Of a DNA stretch of 38,129 nucleotides, positions 1-7,607 are shown in pieces (within the stretch, counting starts at the first letter, position 1; each line of letters starts with the position of its first letter). The notes beneath the pieces were generated by a model. The model was not told where the DNA came from and did no database searches. It worked only from the letters and a program-made list of their open reading frames with translations. The position numbers were made by a program, and so were the translations under genes. This DNA is from CAZDDI01 sp964504195 (lineage in GTDB: Bacteria; Chloroflexota; Anaerolineae; B4-G1; SLSP01), in NCBI GenBank assembly GCA_964504195.1, contig CAZDDI010000042.1, forward strand, positions 1-38,129, read 5' to 3'.

Positions 1-546
1 TTCTTCGCTGTTCTCCTGCGTGATGAGGTCTAACCCCAACAATTCCCCCGTCTGAGCATCCACCACCACTTCTACCCCGACCGTGACGCCCTTTACTTTC
101 ACAGAGGTGGCATCCGCGCCGATGATGGCGCGTTGCCCGCCGGTGCGCCGTTAAGATTGCTGTTGTTGGCGGGCTGCCACTCCCGCGCCCTGCACATTGT
201 TATACGCCGTGGTTTTGCCCACCCCGTCCCCCAGCGCATTGGTGAAGTCTTCAATCGCGTCACAACTTAAGCCGAGCACATATAACAAGATGGGCATCCC
301 TTTCATCCGGGCGCTTTGTTGCGCCCCTTTCAATACCCCTTGCGGATACACGCGGAAGGTCCGGCCACAGTTCAGACAGGCATACCGATACACGGTCACC
401 TCGGAATACTGCGAATCCCGCAGCGTTTTCTGATACCCTTGTTGCCCCTGGCGCTGGAAATGCGTCCCCCCACAGCCATGGGGACACACTTCGGGAACCT
501 CGTACACGTCAGGATTTACTTTGGGCAACCGGGCTTGAATACGCAT
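1..546 (-). pseudogene. IS transposase, 5' part, interrupted by in-frame stop and cut by window edge
   Basis: Read from an ATG at 544-546. The first 131 residues start with a zinc-ribbon-like region (CPHGCGG near residue 21, then CLNCGRTF near 57), as in the DNA-binding N-termini of many IS transposases. The frame stops at a TAA (complement of 151-153), but the same frame continues open to the window edge and reads IIGADATSVKVKG and later TGELLGLDLI. This matches the first DDE-catalytic strand (D in GAD) and a following strand of a transposase. The stop therefore splits one gene; a CAA-to-TAA change in the Q-rich stretch just before it is an easy explanation. The IS family is not certain. The left end of the element lies outside the window; the right end should lie shortly beyond 546, perhaps at 570-600. 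Probably inactive unless the stop is suppressed. Confidence 0.75.
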
Positions 547-1519
547 GGGACACCTCCGCTTCTTATCTTACCACTTTTGCCAAATTTTGAACAGACACGC
601 GGATTGGGCGCTCCGCTTCCCCAAACGACTCACAGGCAAAGAGAAAGACCGCTTTCTGGGAGAACTAGAGGCCGTATTGACGGAGCGCGGCTGGCCGACC
701 CAACGAATCACGACCGGACGTTTCTTGCGTAACCGGCTGCTGTTAACGCAATGTGAACAGCCGTCTGTCATCTTCCTGGCACATTACGATACCCCCACCA
801 AACTTCCCTTTTGGATTTCCTGGCTGTACCAAGTGTGGGGCCACACCCGGCAGATTTCTGCCATCCTATTTCTATTGATTTTGCTACAAATACCGCGAGT
901 TTTAAGAGTTTTTGTCCCAGATCTTATCCTACTCGACACTATAAGTTCGCTCGTCCCTATCCTCCTACTGCTCTCCCTGAGCGTGATGCTTATCCCTAAT
1001 CGGCACAACCGTGAGGACAACACAAGCGGCGTTCTCGGTCTCATGGCATTGGCTGACTATCTCAAAGATAAACCAGGTATCCAGAAGCAGGTGCAATTCG
1101 CCTTTTTGGATAACGAAGAATTGGGGTTGCTCGGTTCGCTCGCGCTCAAGAAGCACTGGGACGACGCAGGATATCCTTACCCTCAAGCCGATATCATCAG
1201 CCTTGATTGCATCGCGCGCGGGCGAAAACCACTGCTTATCTACCACAAGTCCGCCCATTTGGCCCAGAAATTACTTCCGGCCATCCAGTCATATCTACCA
1301 GAAACAAAGTTAATGAATATGGGGATCATGCCCCTCTCCGACAATTATACGTTCCAGCATTTGGGTGCAGTGGATATTTCCTTTGCCAACCCAGCATTAG
1401 TTCCTGGGGGCTATTATATTCCCCGTATTCACTGCTCCAGCGACAAAGATTTCACCCCGGAACGTTTCTGGCCACTCGTCCAGGCTCTCGGACAGTATGT
1501 AACAACGACACAAGCATGA
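545..1519 (+). CDS. M28-family metallopeptidase-like membrane protein, probably 5'-truncated
   Basis: Shows M28 (aminopeptidase Y/S type) zinc-ligand motifs: AHYDTP at 79-84 (H80, D82), REDNTSG at 156-162 (D158), DNEELG at 189-194 (E191, E192) and SLD at 219-221. Two hydrophobic segments (about 104-122 and 133-150) sit between the first and second ligand motifs, giving a membrane hairpin inside the peptidase fold; substrates are unknown. The only ATG before residue 147 is at 545, and it overlaps the ATG of the divergent transposase (shared CATG), so it is probably supplied by the IS. Residues from about 15 on (ILNRHADWALRF) look native; a TTG at 587 is an alternative start without a clear ribosome site. 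The gene may have lost its own start and promoter to the insertion. The ridA-like gene follows after 21 bases. Confidence 0.7.
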   Translation: MGHLRFLSYHFCQILNRHADWALRFPKRLTGKEKDRFLGELEAVLTERGWPTQRITTGRFLRNRLLLTQCEQPSVIFLAHYDTPTKLPFWISWLYQVWGHTRQISAILFLLILLQIPRVLRVFVPDLILLDTISSLVPILLLLSLSVMLIPNRHNREDNTSGVLGLMALADYLKDKPGIQKQVQFAFLDNEELGLLGSLALKKHWDDAGYPYPQADIISLDCIARGRKPLLIYHKSAHLAQKLLPAIQSYLPETKLMNMGIMPLSDNYTFQHLGAVDISFANPALVPGGYYIPRIHCSSDKDFTPERFWPLVQALGQYVTTTQA

Positions 1520-1540
1520 TCCCACTTAGGAGATAGATCC

Positions 1541-1924
1541 ATGAAAACTGTCATTAGCACCCCAAACGCGCCGCAGGCCATTGGCCCGTATTCACAGGGC
1601 ATTCAGACCGAAACCTTGATCTTTACCGCCGGGCAGCTAGGACTCGACCCTGCCACCGGGCAACTTGTCGAAGGCGTCGCTGAACAAACCCGCCAGGCGA
1701 TGCGCAACATCCGGGCGATTCTGACCGCCGCCGGCAGCTCGCTTGACCGGATCGTGAAAACCACCATCTTCATCATGAATATGAGCGACTTCAAGACCGT
1801 CAACGCCGCCTATGCCGAGTTCTTCCCCGGCACAGCGCCTGCCCGCTCGACCATTCAGGTGGCCGGGCTACCTCTTGAGGGGCTAGTGGAAATCGAGACG
1901 GTGGCGCTGAGCAGCCCGGAATAA
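1541..1924 (+). CDS. ridA: RidA family reactive-intermediate deaminase
   Basis: At 127 residues this is the normal length for the RidA/YjgF/UK114 family, which hydrolyses enamine/imine intermediates released by PLP enzymes, for example after threonine dehydratase. Family hallmarks are present: N-terminal IGPYSQG (14-20), FTAGQLG (28-34), the substrate carboxylate-binding arginine in APARST (R102), and the VEIE element near the C-terminus (E117). The start is set by AGGAG about eight bases upstream of the ATG. It acts as a cytosolic trimer in known members. It directly follows the M28-like gene in the same direction and is probably co-transcribed with it, though no functional link is obvious. 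Confidence 0.93.
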   Translation: MKTVISTPNAPQAIGPYSQGIQTETLIFTAGQLGLDPATGQLVEGVAEQTRQAMRNIRAILTAAGSSLDRIVKTTIFIMNMSDFKTVNAAYAEFFPGTAPARSTIQVAGLPLEGLVEIETVALSSPE

Positions 1925-1958
1925 GCCGAAACCGCTTGGATGAAACGTGAAGGAAAGA

Positions 1959-2216
1959 TCACGTTTCACGTTCTGGCTGAGGGAGCGGCGCTTCAAGCAA
2001 GAAACGTTCGATTGCATGGAGCGCCGCTTTGAGAATCATCTCCCCCAGCGGAACCATGTGAATATCAATGAACAGATTCTCTTCCGGTATCCGTTCATCC
2101 AACTCGTGCATCTCTTCGCGGAAGATGCGCACCAGATCATCTTCGTGATCCTTCAGAAAAGCCGCCACGTCGCGGCGGGCCATGCCAAAAGCAGCCTCAC
2201 GGATCACACGGCGCAT
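1959..2216 (-). CDS. Small hypothetical protein (85 aa)
   Basis: An AGGAGG element eight bases before the ATG at 2214-2216 sets the start. The 15-codon upstream extension that is open in this frame is only a translated micro-repeat (AAATC units) and should not be included. The product is acidic and mostly helical: an N-terminal basic segment (MRRVIREAAFG), then KDHEDDLVRIFREEMHEL, then a hydrophobic amphipathic helix (EMILKAALHAIERFLL). There are no membrane segments or catalytic motifs I recognise. Neighbours are unrelated: ridA converges on it, and the C39 gene lies behind it after 198 bases. Function unknown; the good ribosome site and ordered amino-acid pattern make it a likely real gene. 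Confidence 0.65.
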   Translation of the reverse strand: MRRVIREAAFGMARRDVAAFLKDHEDDLVRIFREEMHELDERIPEENLFIDIHMVPLGEMILKAALHAIERFLLEAPLPQPERET

Positions 2217-2232
2217 GAGAGAACCTCCTGTA

Positions 2233-2263
2233 AAATCACAAATCAACAAATCGCAAATCAAAA
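2233..2263. repeat. Micro-repeat tract, AAATC(A/G)C units
   Basis: Four imperfect copies of a 7-8 base unit (AAATCAC, AAATCAAC, AAATCGC, AAATCAAAA) lie directly upstream of the ribosome site of the small hypothetical gene. The same kind of short-period tract occurs at five other gene borders in this window. Confidence 0.7.
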
Positions 2264-2273
2264 CCAGCGTAAC

Positions 2274-2315
2274 GCGGAGCGTCTGCTCCGCATAGCTGCG
2301 AACGGCGCAGCTATG
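2274..2315. repeat. Two adjacent hairpins, dispersed-repeat type
   Basis: Two perfect inverted repeats stand side by side: GCGGAGC-gtct-GCTCCGC (2274-2291) and CATAGCTGCG-aacgg-CGCAGCTATG (2291-2315). They lie between the small hypothetical gene and the end of the C39 gene. There is no T-run on either side, so they are not a standard intrinsic terminator. The element looks like a mobile palindromic repeat; it could still help end minus-strand transcripts from the C39 gene. Confidence 0.6.
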
Positions 2316-2414
2316 CGCTGACAGTTCGCGCTACATTTTCATCCGACCACTGGTGAACGCCAGTGAATGAGGAATTCCTCGGAAAATAGTAAATTCAGGC
2401 ATCTATCACCCCTA

Positions 2415-3674
2415 CTACTGCGATAAGCCATCCAACGCTTCCTGCGCGGGCAACCAACCGGGATGATAGCGCAAGGCCACCGCAAAGTCAGCCTGCGCGC
2501 CGCGCGTATCGCCTAACGCCAGCCGTGCCCGGCCCCGCCAGTAATGAGATTCCTCCAAATTCACTGTCACCCGCAGCGTAGCATCGGTCAGCGCAATGAC
2601 ATCAGCATACCGGCCCACCGCATCGTAAGCCGCGTAAGGGCCAAACTGGTACCACAGCATCCGCCAGGGCAAGCCCAGCACGCGCGCTTGATCGTAAGCC
2701 GCCGCCGCTTCATCATAGCGATCTAGCCCTATCAGGCTTGAACCGATGTTGAACCAGGCGAAAGCTTCCACATCGGCGCAAGCTGCGTAAGCCACACAGT
2801 CGGGCGGCGGGGATTGGGCTTCGGTTTGGGCGATCTGTAGCGCGTGCTCGAAAGCAGCCTCCGCATCCCACCAGGGGCCAAGCACTTGCGCCACATCTGC
2901 TGTGTGCTCAGCAGGGTAGATGATCAGAAACACACGGTTGAACACCCGCCACAGCTCATCCAGCTCCGCGTAACCAACAGGCAAATCCGGGCCGAGCAGC
3001 GAGTCATAGGTGATAAAGTGTTCTGTCGCATCATCGTAGCCCACCAGCAAGCGGTAATGCCCCAGCTGGTCGCGAGCGTCGCGCACCTCCCACGTTTCCA
3101 CAATGACAGGATACCCGTGAGCCAGCAGCCGCTTGAGCAGGGCCAGATCGCCGCCCACGCGCCATGTCGCAGCCAGTCCCAAGCTCTCCACGTAAAGCGC
3201 CATCTCCTCCGGGCTGACATTCTTATCTTCAGGGTCGGGCTTGAGCGTGGGCGCGATGTTATACTGCGTTTCCACGCCGCCCCAGAACGAGAGTGCCATT
3301 GCCAGTGTGGCCGGACCACAGTTGTTCCAACCCTGATGCTCATGGCGCAGTCCGGTGAGGGCGTGGGCAACCGGCAGCAGCGTGGGCGATGGCGTCGGTG
3401 TAAGCGTGGGGATATCCGGTTCTGGCGTCGCGGTAGGCGTGGGAGTCCGGGGTGCAGGCGTGGGCGACAAGAACACACCGGGCGAGAAAACCGGCATGGG
3501 GAGCGTAATCGGATGCTCCACCTGGCGCAATTCGCGGAGGGGCGCCGGCAGATAGTAAGCATAGCGACCGGGCAAGACACGCACTGCGCCGGGCAACGCT
3601 GCAGTTCCCATTATCATACATACCAGAAGCGCAATCAAGATCAACAATACAGCTATCCAGCGTCTGTATTTCAT
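2415..3674 (-). CDS. Exported C39-like cysteine peptidase with TPR repeats
   Basis: The ATG at 3672-3674 overlaps the murJ stop as ATGA, pointing to translational coupling; an ATG four codons earlier is possible. Residues 6-28 form one hydrophobic helix (signal anchor), followed by a Pro/Thr-rich stalk (about 70-100), so the enzyme part should sit outside the membrane. Residues 108-230 are a C39_2-type papain-fold domain: catalytic Cys in WNNCGPAT (C119), His in GHYRLL (H206) and Asp in TYD (D224). From about residue 255 the protein has TPR-like helices (FNIGSSLIGLDRYDEAAAAYDQA and later copies). Substrate unknown; C39 relatives cleave after double-glycine leaders, but the C39_2 branch is mostly uncharacterised. 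The link with murJ suggests an envelope role, which is inference. Confidence 0.85.
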   Translation of the reverse strand: MKYRRWIAVLLILIALLVCMIMGTAALPGAVRVLPGRYAYYLPAPLRELRQVEHPITLPMPVFSPGVFLSPTPAPRTPTPTATPEPDIPTLTPTPSPTLLPVAHALTGLRHEHQGWNNCGPATLAMALSFWGGVETQYNIAPTLKPDPEDKNVSPEEMALYVESLGLAATWRVGGDLALLKRLLAHGYPVIVETWEVRDARDQLGHYRLLVGYDDATEHFITYDSLLGPDLPVGYAELDELWRVFNRVFLIIYPAEHTADVAQVLGPWWDAEAAFEHALQIAQTEAQSPPPDCVAYAACADVEAFAWFNIGSSLIGLDRYDEAAAAYDQARVLGLPWRMLWYQFGPYAAYDAVGRYADVIALTDATLRVTVNLEESHYWRGRARLALGDTRGAQADFAVALRYHPGWLPAQEALDGLSQ

Positions 3675-5212
3675 GGTTTTTTCCACAACAGCCCCAGCAA
3701 ATCCGTGAGCGCCTCAATTTTGAAAAGCCATGCCGTCGCCACATAAACGATGCCACCACTAGCCACCTTGACCGCCAGCGCACCAAGAGTATCGGCAGGC
3801 CAAACGCACCCAACAACGGTCATCGCTCCGATCATCAGCACCGTAGCGGCTGCCGTTTGCGCCAGCGAGCGGCCCAGCGCCCGCTCCTCCAGCCCGCCCC
3901 GGCGCACCCGCGCGATGATAAGCAGCAGCACGGCCTGTGCCAATACCCCCGTGCTGTTTGCCAGCGCCAATGCGCCCTGCTCGAATAGCTCCAGGAAGAC
4001 CCAGCCTACCCCTAAGTTGATCACCAACCCGACGAGCGCGGCCCAGAAGGGCGTCCACATATCGCGTTGCGCGTAAAAAAAGCGGGCAATGACCTCCAAC
4101 GCAACATGCGCCACGAGACCCAGCGTCAAAAATTGCAATGCCCAATAAACCCGGTCAGTGGCGGTCGCGTCGAACGCACCCCGCTGAAGAAAAAGCACCG
4201 TCACAGGACGGCCTATCAACACAAGCGCGCCCGCCGCTGGCAGCGCCAACGCCAAGGCCAATCGCAAAGCCCAGCCCCCCACCCGCCGCAACTCGGCGCG
4301 CTCCCCAGTGTTCGCCAGCTCGGTGAGGGTAGGATACAACGTCAACCCCAACGCCGTGCCGATGATGGTTTCCGGAAACTGCATCATGCGCCAGGCATAC
4401 TCATAAGCCGCAATCGCGCCGGCGGGTAGATGCGAGCCGAGAAACGTGGGCAATACGAAGGTCAAGTAGGTCACGCCGCTGCTCAACATCCGTGGCCCCA
4501 TCAATTTGAGCAAAGACCACAGATCAGGGTGGCGTAACTGCGGATACCAGTGCGCCTGCAAGCGCCATAGCCCCAGCGCTTGCAGGGCAAAGTGGCCTAG
4601 CGAGCCGGCTATGCCGCCCCACACCAGGCCAAAGATGCCCCATTGCGGCGCAAGGAAAAGCGCGCCCGCAATCTGCCCCCCGGTGTAGGCTAACGGGCCA
4701 AGCGCGGGCAACAGAAAATGCTGATGCGCTTGCAATACGCTGATGCCAAAGGCGCTGGCGATAAAGACCAGCGTCTGGAACAACACCCAGCGCATCAGCC
4801 GGGCAGCCAGAGCTGCGCGATAGGGGTCGAAGCCCGGCGCAGCTACGGCGATAACCTGTGGCGCGGCCAGACAAGCGGTGATGCTGACCGCTGCCGCTAC
4901 CAGCAGCGCCCAATTGAGCGCGGTGGAGGCCAGTCGCCAAACGGCATCGCGGTCATGTTGGGCGAGATGCGCGGTGAGCAAGGGGATTAGGGCCGTCGCC
5001 ATCGCGCTGCCTGCTAACACAGTAAACAGTCCGTCCGGCAGCTCGAAAGCCGCGTAATACGCATCGAGTTCCGCAGTAGCGCCGAAAGCGTGGCTGATCA
5101 CCACATCTCGCGCCAGACCGAGCAACTTACTCGCAGCGAACAAGGCCGACACCAGCACAGCTGAGCGTGCGACCCGTGACATCAAGGCAAAGGGTTTGAC
5201 CATGCGGTTCAT
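3671..5212 (-). CDS. murJ: Lipid II flippase MurJ (MviN family)
   Basis: A 513-residue polytopic MOP-superfamily protein with about 14 hydrophobic segments. The MurJ-typical N-terminus reads SKLLGLARDVVISHAFG, then AELDAYYAAFELPDGLF with the conserved acidic and aromatic residues, and FLQRGAF appears in the middle. MurJ moves the lipid II peptidoglycan precursor across the cytoplasmic membrane. The frame is open upstream, but those 34 residues are a translated REP-type repeat (SLSKPSLPKP), so the start is placed at MNRMVK (ATG at 5210-5212) or three codons later at 5203. The C39 peptidase gene overlaps its stop. No other cell-wall genes are in view. Confidence 0.9.
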   Translation of the reverse strand: MNRMVKPFALMSRVARSAVLVSALFAASKLLGLARDVVISHAFGATAELDAYYAAFELPDGLFTVLAGSAMATALIPLLTAHLAQHDRDAVWRLASTALNWALLVAAAVSITACLAAPQVIAVAAPGFDPYRAALAARLMRWVLFQTLVFIASAFGISVLQAHQHFLLPALGPLAYTGGQIAGALFLAPQWGIFGLVWGGIAGSLGHFALQALGLWRLQAHWYPQLRHPDLWSLLKLMGPRMLSSGVTYLTFVLPTFLGSHLPAGAIAAYEYAWRMMQFPETIIGTALGLTLYPTLTELANTGERAELRRVGGWALRLALALALPAAGALVLIGRPVTVLFLQRGAFDATATDRVYWALQFLTLGLVAHVALEVIARFFYAQRDMWTPFWAALVGLVINLGVGWVFLELFEQGALALANSTGVLAQAVLLLIIARVRRGGLEERALGRSLAQTAAATVLMIGAMTVVGCVWPADTLGALAVKVASGGIVYVATAWLFKIEALTDLLGLLWKKP

Positions 5213-5261
5213 TGTACAGCTATCCGCCGATACGCCAACCAATGACAAAGCCGGTGGTTTC

Positions 5262-5415
5262 GGCAGGCTCGGCTTCGACAGGCTCAGCCACCGGGCTGCG
5301 ACAGGCTCAGCCACCGGGCTGCGGCAGGCTCAGCCACCGGCGGGCTTCGACAGGCTCAGCCACCGGCGGGCTGCGACAGGCTCAGCCACCGGGCTGCGAC
5401 AGGCTCAGCCACCGG
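5262..5415. repeat. REP-like array, six copies with CGACAGGCTCAGCCACCGG core
   Basis: Six copies of a 19-base core (first C at about 5276, 5299, 5322, 5348, 5374, 5397; the third has CGGC in place of CGAC) are spaced 23-26 bases apart. They fill the gap between the divergent murJ and STAND-TPR genes. The core CTTCGACAGGCTCAG also occurs at 10959-11023 and in the 34 kb array. There are no unique spacers, so it is not CRISPR. The array is open in several frames, creating false N-terminal extensions for both flanking genes. Confidence 0.9.
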
Positions 5416-5437
5416 AGATTTACCGCAGCCCTTCGCA

Positions 5438-5466
5438 TTGGACAAAAATCGCAAACTGGCTACAAT
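5438..5466 (+). promoter_or_regulatory. Sigma70-like promoter for the STAND-TPR gene
   Basis: TTGGAC at 5438-5443 and TACAAT at 5461-5466 are separated by 17 bases. The predicted transcript start is near 5473, about 20 bases before the ATG at 5494. It lies just downstream of the REP array, so the array falls in the upstream promoter region. Confidence 0.6.
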
Positions 5467-5493
5467 AAAATTAAACGCAAGTTAGAGCACGGT

Positions 5494-7533
5494 ATGCAGA
5501 AAAACGATAGGTCTTTTTCCCTGGCAATCAATCCCTACATCGCAGGAAACCCGGTTGGCGATAGCGGCGCTTTCATCGGACGCGCGGATGTGCTGCGTGC
5601 CGTACTGCGTGTATTACGTCGCCCGCAAGATAATGCGGTTGTCCTTTATGGGCAACGGCGCATCGGAAAAACGTCCATCCTGCAAAACTTGCAATTGCGC
5701 CTGCCTGAACACGGCCCGTATCACCCAATCTACTTCGATTTGCAGGATAAGGCCGATTTGCCCCTGGAGCGAGTGGTGCAGGAGTTGGCCGATACCATTG
5801 CGCACACGTTAGGTCAGCCCAAGCCGGAGCTCGCCCCCGACCCAGAGCTGGCTTTCTACCAAACCTGGCTGCCAGCCCTGCTCAACGGGCTACCGGAAGG
5901 CGCTGCACTAGTCCTGCTCTTTGATGAGTTCGATGTGTTGGCTGATCCACAACGCAAGGAAGCGGCCCAGACCTTCTTCGCCTACCTGCGCAACCTGCTC
6001 GCCAGCGACCGCCAACGCCTACAATTCGTCTTCGTCATCGGGCGCAACGTAGACGATCTGGACAACATCGCCCTGTCGCTCTTCAAAGGTATCCCCTACC
6101 AACACATCTCCTTGCTCAAATATGAGGATACCCTCCAGCTGGCCCAGATATCCGAAATCAACGCGACCCTCACCTGGCCCGAAGCCGCCGCCGAGCGTAT
6201 TTGGGCGCTCACCAGTGGGCATCCCTTCCTCACGCAGCAGCTGTGCTCTCACATCTGGGAACGCGCCTACGATGAGGATCCAGAAACCCCGCCGATAGCG
6301 ACTATTGAAATGGTAGACGCGGCCATCACCGACACGCTGGAGGCCAGCCGCAATACATTGGAATGGCTATGGGACGGACTTGGCCCAGCAGAGCGCGTAG
6401 TGGCCTCGGCACTGGCGGCCTCTGGCCCTAGCGCCATTGACCAGGAAGCATTGGAGACGCTGCTTCAAGAGAGCGGAGTACGCGTGGTGATCCGCGAACT
6501 GCAAAACGCGCCCGATCTGCTGCGTAAATGGGACTTAATCGAACCGGCGGAACAAGGCTATCGCTTCCGTGTGGAGCTGTTACGCCGCTGGTTGGCCGCG
6601 GAGAAACCCCTGCGCCGGGTTCAGGAAGAACTGGATCGCATTGAGCCGGTGGCAGAAAACTTCTACCGCGCGGCGCTGGGCCTGTATCGCGGCGGCAAGC
6701 TCGAAGAGGCCAGCGTCCCGTTGCGCCAAGCCATCGAGCTCAACCCCAACCATGTCGCCGCCAACCAGCTGCTGGCCGACATACTGCTCGCGCAAACCCA
6801 TGCCGACGAGGCCCGCCAACTGCTCGAACGGCTTTACGAGTACCAACCGGGCGCGGCCCGCCCGCGCCTCATCCAGGTGTTACTTGCCAAAGCGCAAAAC
6901 GCCGATAATGACACTGAACGGCTCGCACTATATGACCGGGTACTTGTCATCGCCCCCACACAACAACGTGCCATCGCCGAGCGGCAGGCAATTTGGGTGC
7001 GCCGCGCCGAAGAAGCACGTCAAAACGACGACCTCGAAACCGCTACCACGGCGTACCGGCAGGCCGGCTTCCACAACAAGGCCATCCAGGTAGAAGTGGA
7101 GCAGCAGCGGCGCGTGCTGGCAGAGCGGTTACAGGAAGTGGAAGCTCTGGAGCGCGACAAGCACTATCTACACGCGCTGGAGCTGGCGCGCCAACTAGCG
7201 CAAGAATATCCGGAAGTCTTCGGCTGGCGCACGACTCTCGAACGACTGGAGCAGCGCTGCGCCACGGACGATCTCTACCGCCGTGGCGTGGAGGCACTGG
7301 CGCAGGGCAAGCACGATCAGGCGCGTGCATTGCTGGCCCAAGTAGTTGCCGTCGAACCCCGCCACGAGGAAGCCACCCGTTACCTACACCTGGCCGTCAC
7401 CGGCGTTGACCCGAGTCAACTGGCACGAGAGCGTGCACATTACCGCCGCAGGGCCTTTATCGCCGGTTCCCTGGCAGTAATTTTATTGGTAATGGTTGTG
7501 ATTCTGATCTTGACAAATCAATTTACAATGTAG
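5494..7533 (+). CDS. STAND/AAA-type ATPase with TPR repeats and C-terminal membrane anchor
   Basis: Starts NPYIAGNPV....FIGR (13-30), a lead-in seen in a family of STAND-like P-loop ATPases. Walker A is GQRRIGKTS (53-61) and Walker B is LVLLFDEFD (139-147). GHPFLTQQLC near 250 fits the sensor-2/winged-helix junction of this family. Residues 375-640 are TPR-like helical repeats (ALGLYRGGKLEEASVPLRQAIELNP and similar). A hydrophobic stretch in the last 25 residues (GSLAVILLVMVVILIL) makes a tail anchor, so the protein should lie on the cytoplasmic face of the membrane. I chose the start at MQKNDR because the 94 open codons upstream are a translated REP array and the promoter lies at 5438-5466. 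Likely a signalling or scaffold ATPase; the ligand is unknown. A second ATPase of related design follows after 74 bases. Confidence 0.8.
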   Translation: MQKNDRSFSLAINPYIAGNPVGDSGAFIGRADVLRAVLRVLRRPQDNAVVLYGQRRIGKTSILQNLQLRLPEHGPYHPIYFDLQDKADLPLERVVQELADTIAHTLGQPKPELAPDPELAFYQTWLPALLNGLPEGAALVLLFDEFDVLADPQRKEAAQTFFAYLRNLLASDRQRLQFVFVIGRNVDDLDNIALSLFKGIPYQHISLLKYEDTLQLAQISEINATLTWPEAAAERIWALTSGHPFLTQQLCSHIWERAYDEDPETPPIATIEMVDAAITDTLEASRNTLEWLWDGLGPAERVVASALAASGPSAIDQEALETLLQESGVRVVIRELQNAPDLLRKWDLIEPAEQGYRFRVELLRRWLAAEKPLRRVQEELDRIEPVAENFYRAALGLYRGGKLEEASVPLRQAIELNPNHVAANQLLADILLAQTHADEARQLLERLYEYQPGAARPRLIQVLLAKAQNADNDTERLALYDRVLVIAPTQQRAIAERQAIWVRRAEEARQNDDLETATTAYRQAGFHNKAIQVEVEQQRRVLAERLQEVEALERDKHYLHALELARQLAQEYPEVFGWRTTLERLEQRCATDDLYRRGVEALAQGKHDQARALLAQVVAVEPRHEEATRYLHLAVTGVDPSQLARERAHYRRRAFIAGSLAVILLVMVVILILTNQFTM

Positions 7534-7607
7534 AAAATACAGTATCAGGCGTATCGCATCATTCTTAGGTTGCACAGTACGCATGATGCTGTACATAAGG
7601 ATCCGTT

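Noticed and set aside
2844..3746. 300-codon open frame on the plus strand
   Set aside because: Antisense to the C39 peptidase gene; Arg/His/Gln-rich without domain.
5262..5415. CRISPR-like regular spacing of repeats
   Set aside because: Spacers are only a few bases long and are themselves similar; the core is a REP-like element also found elsewhere.
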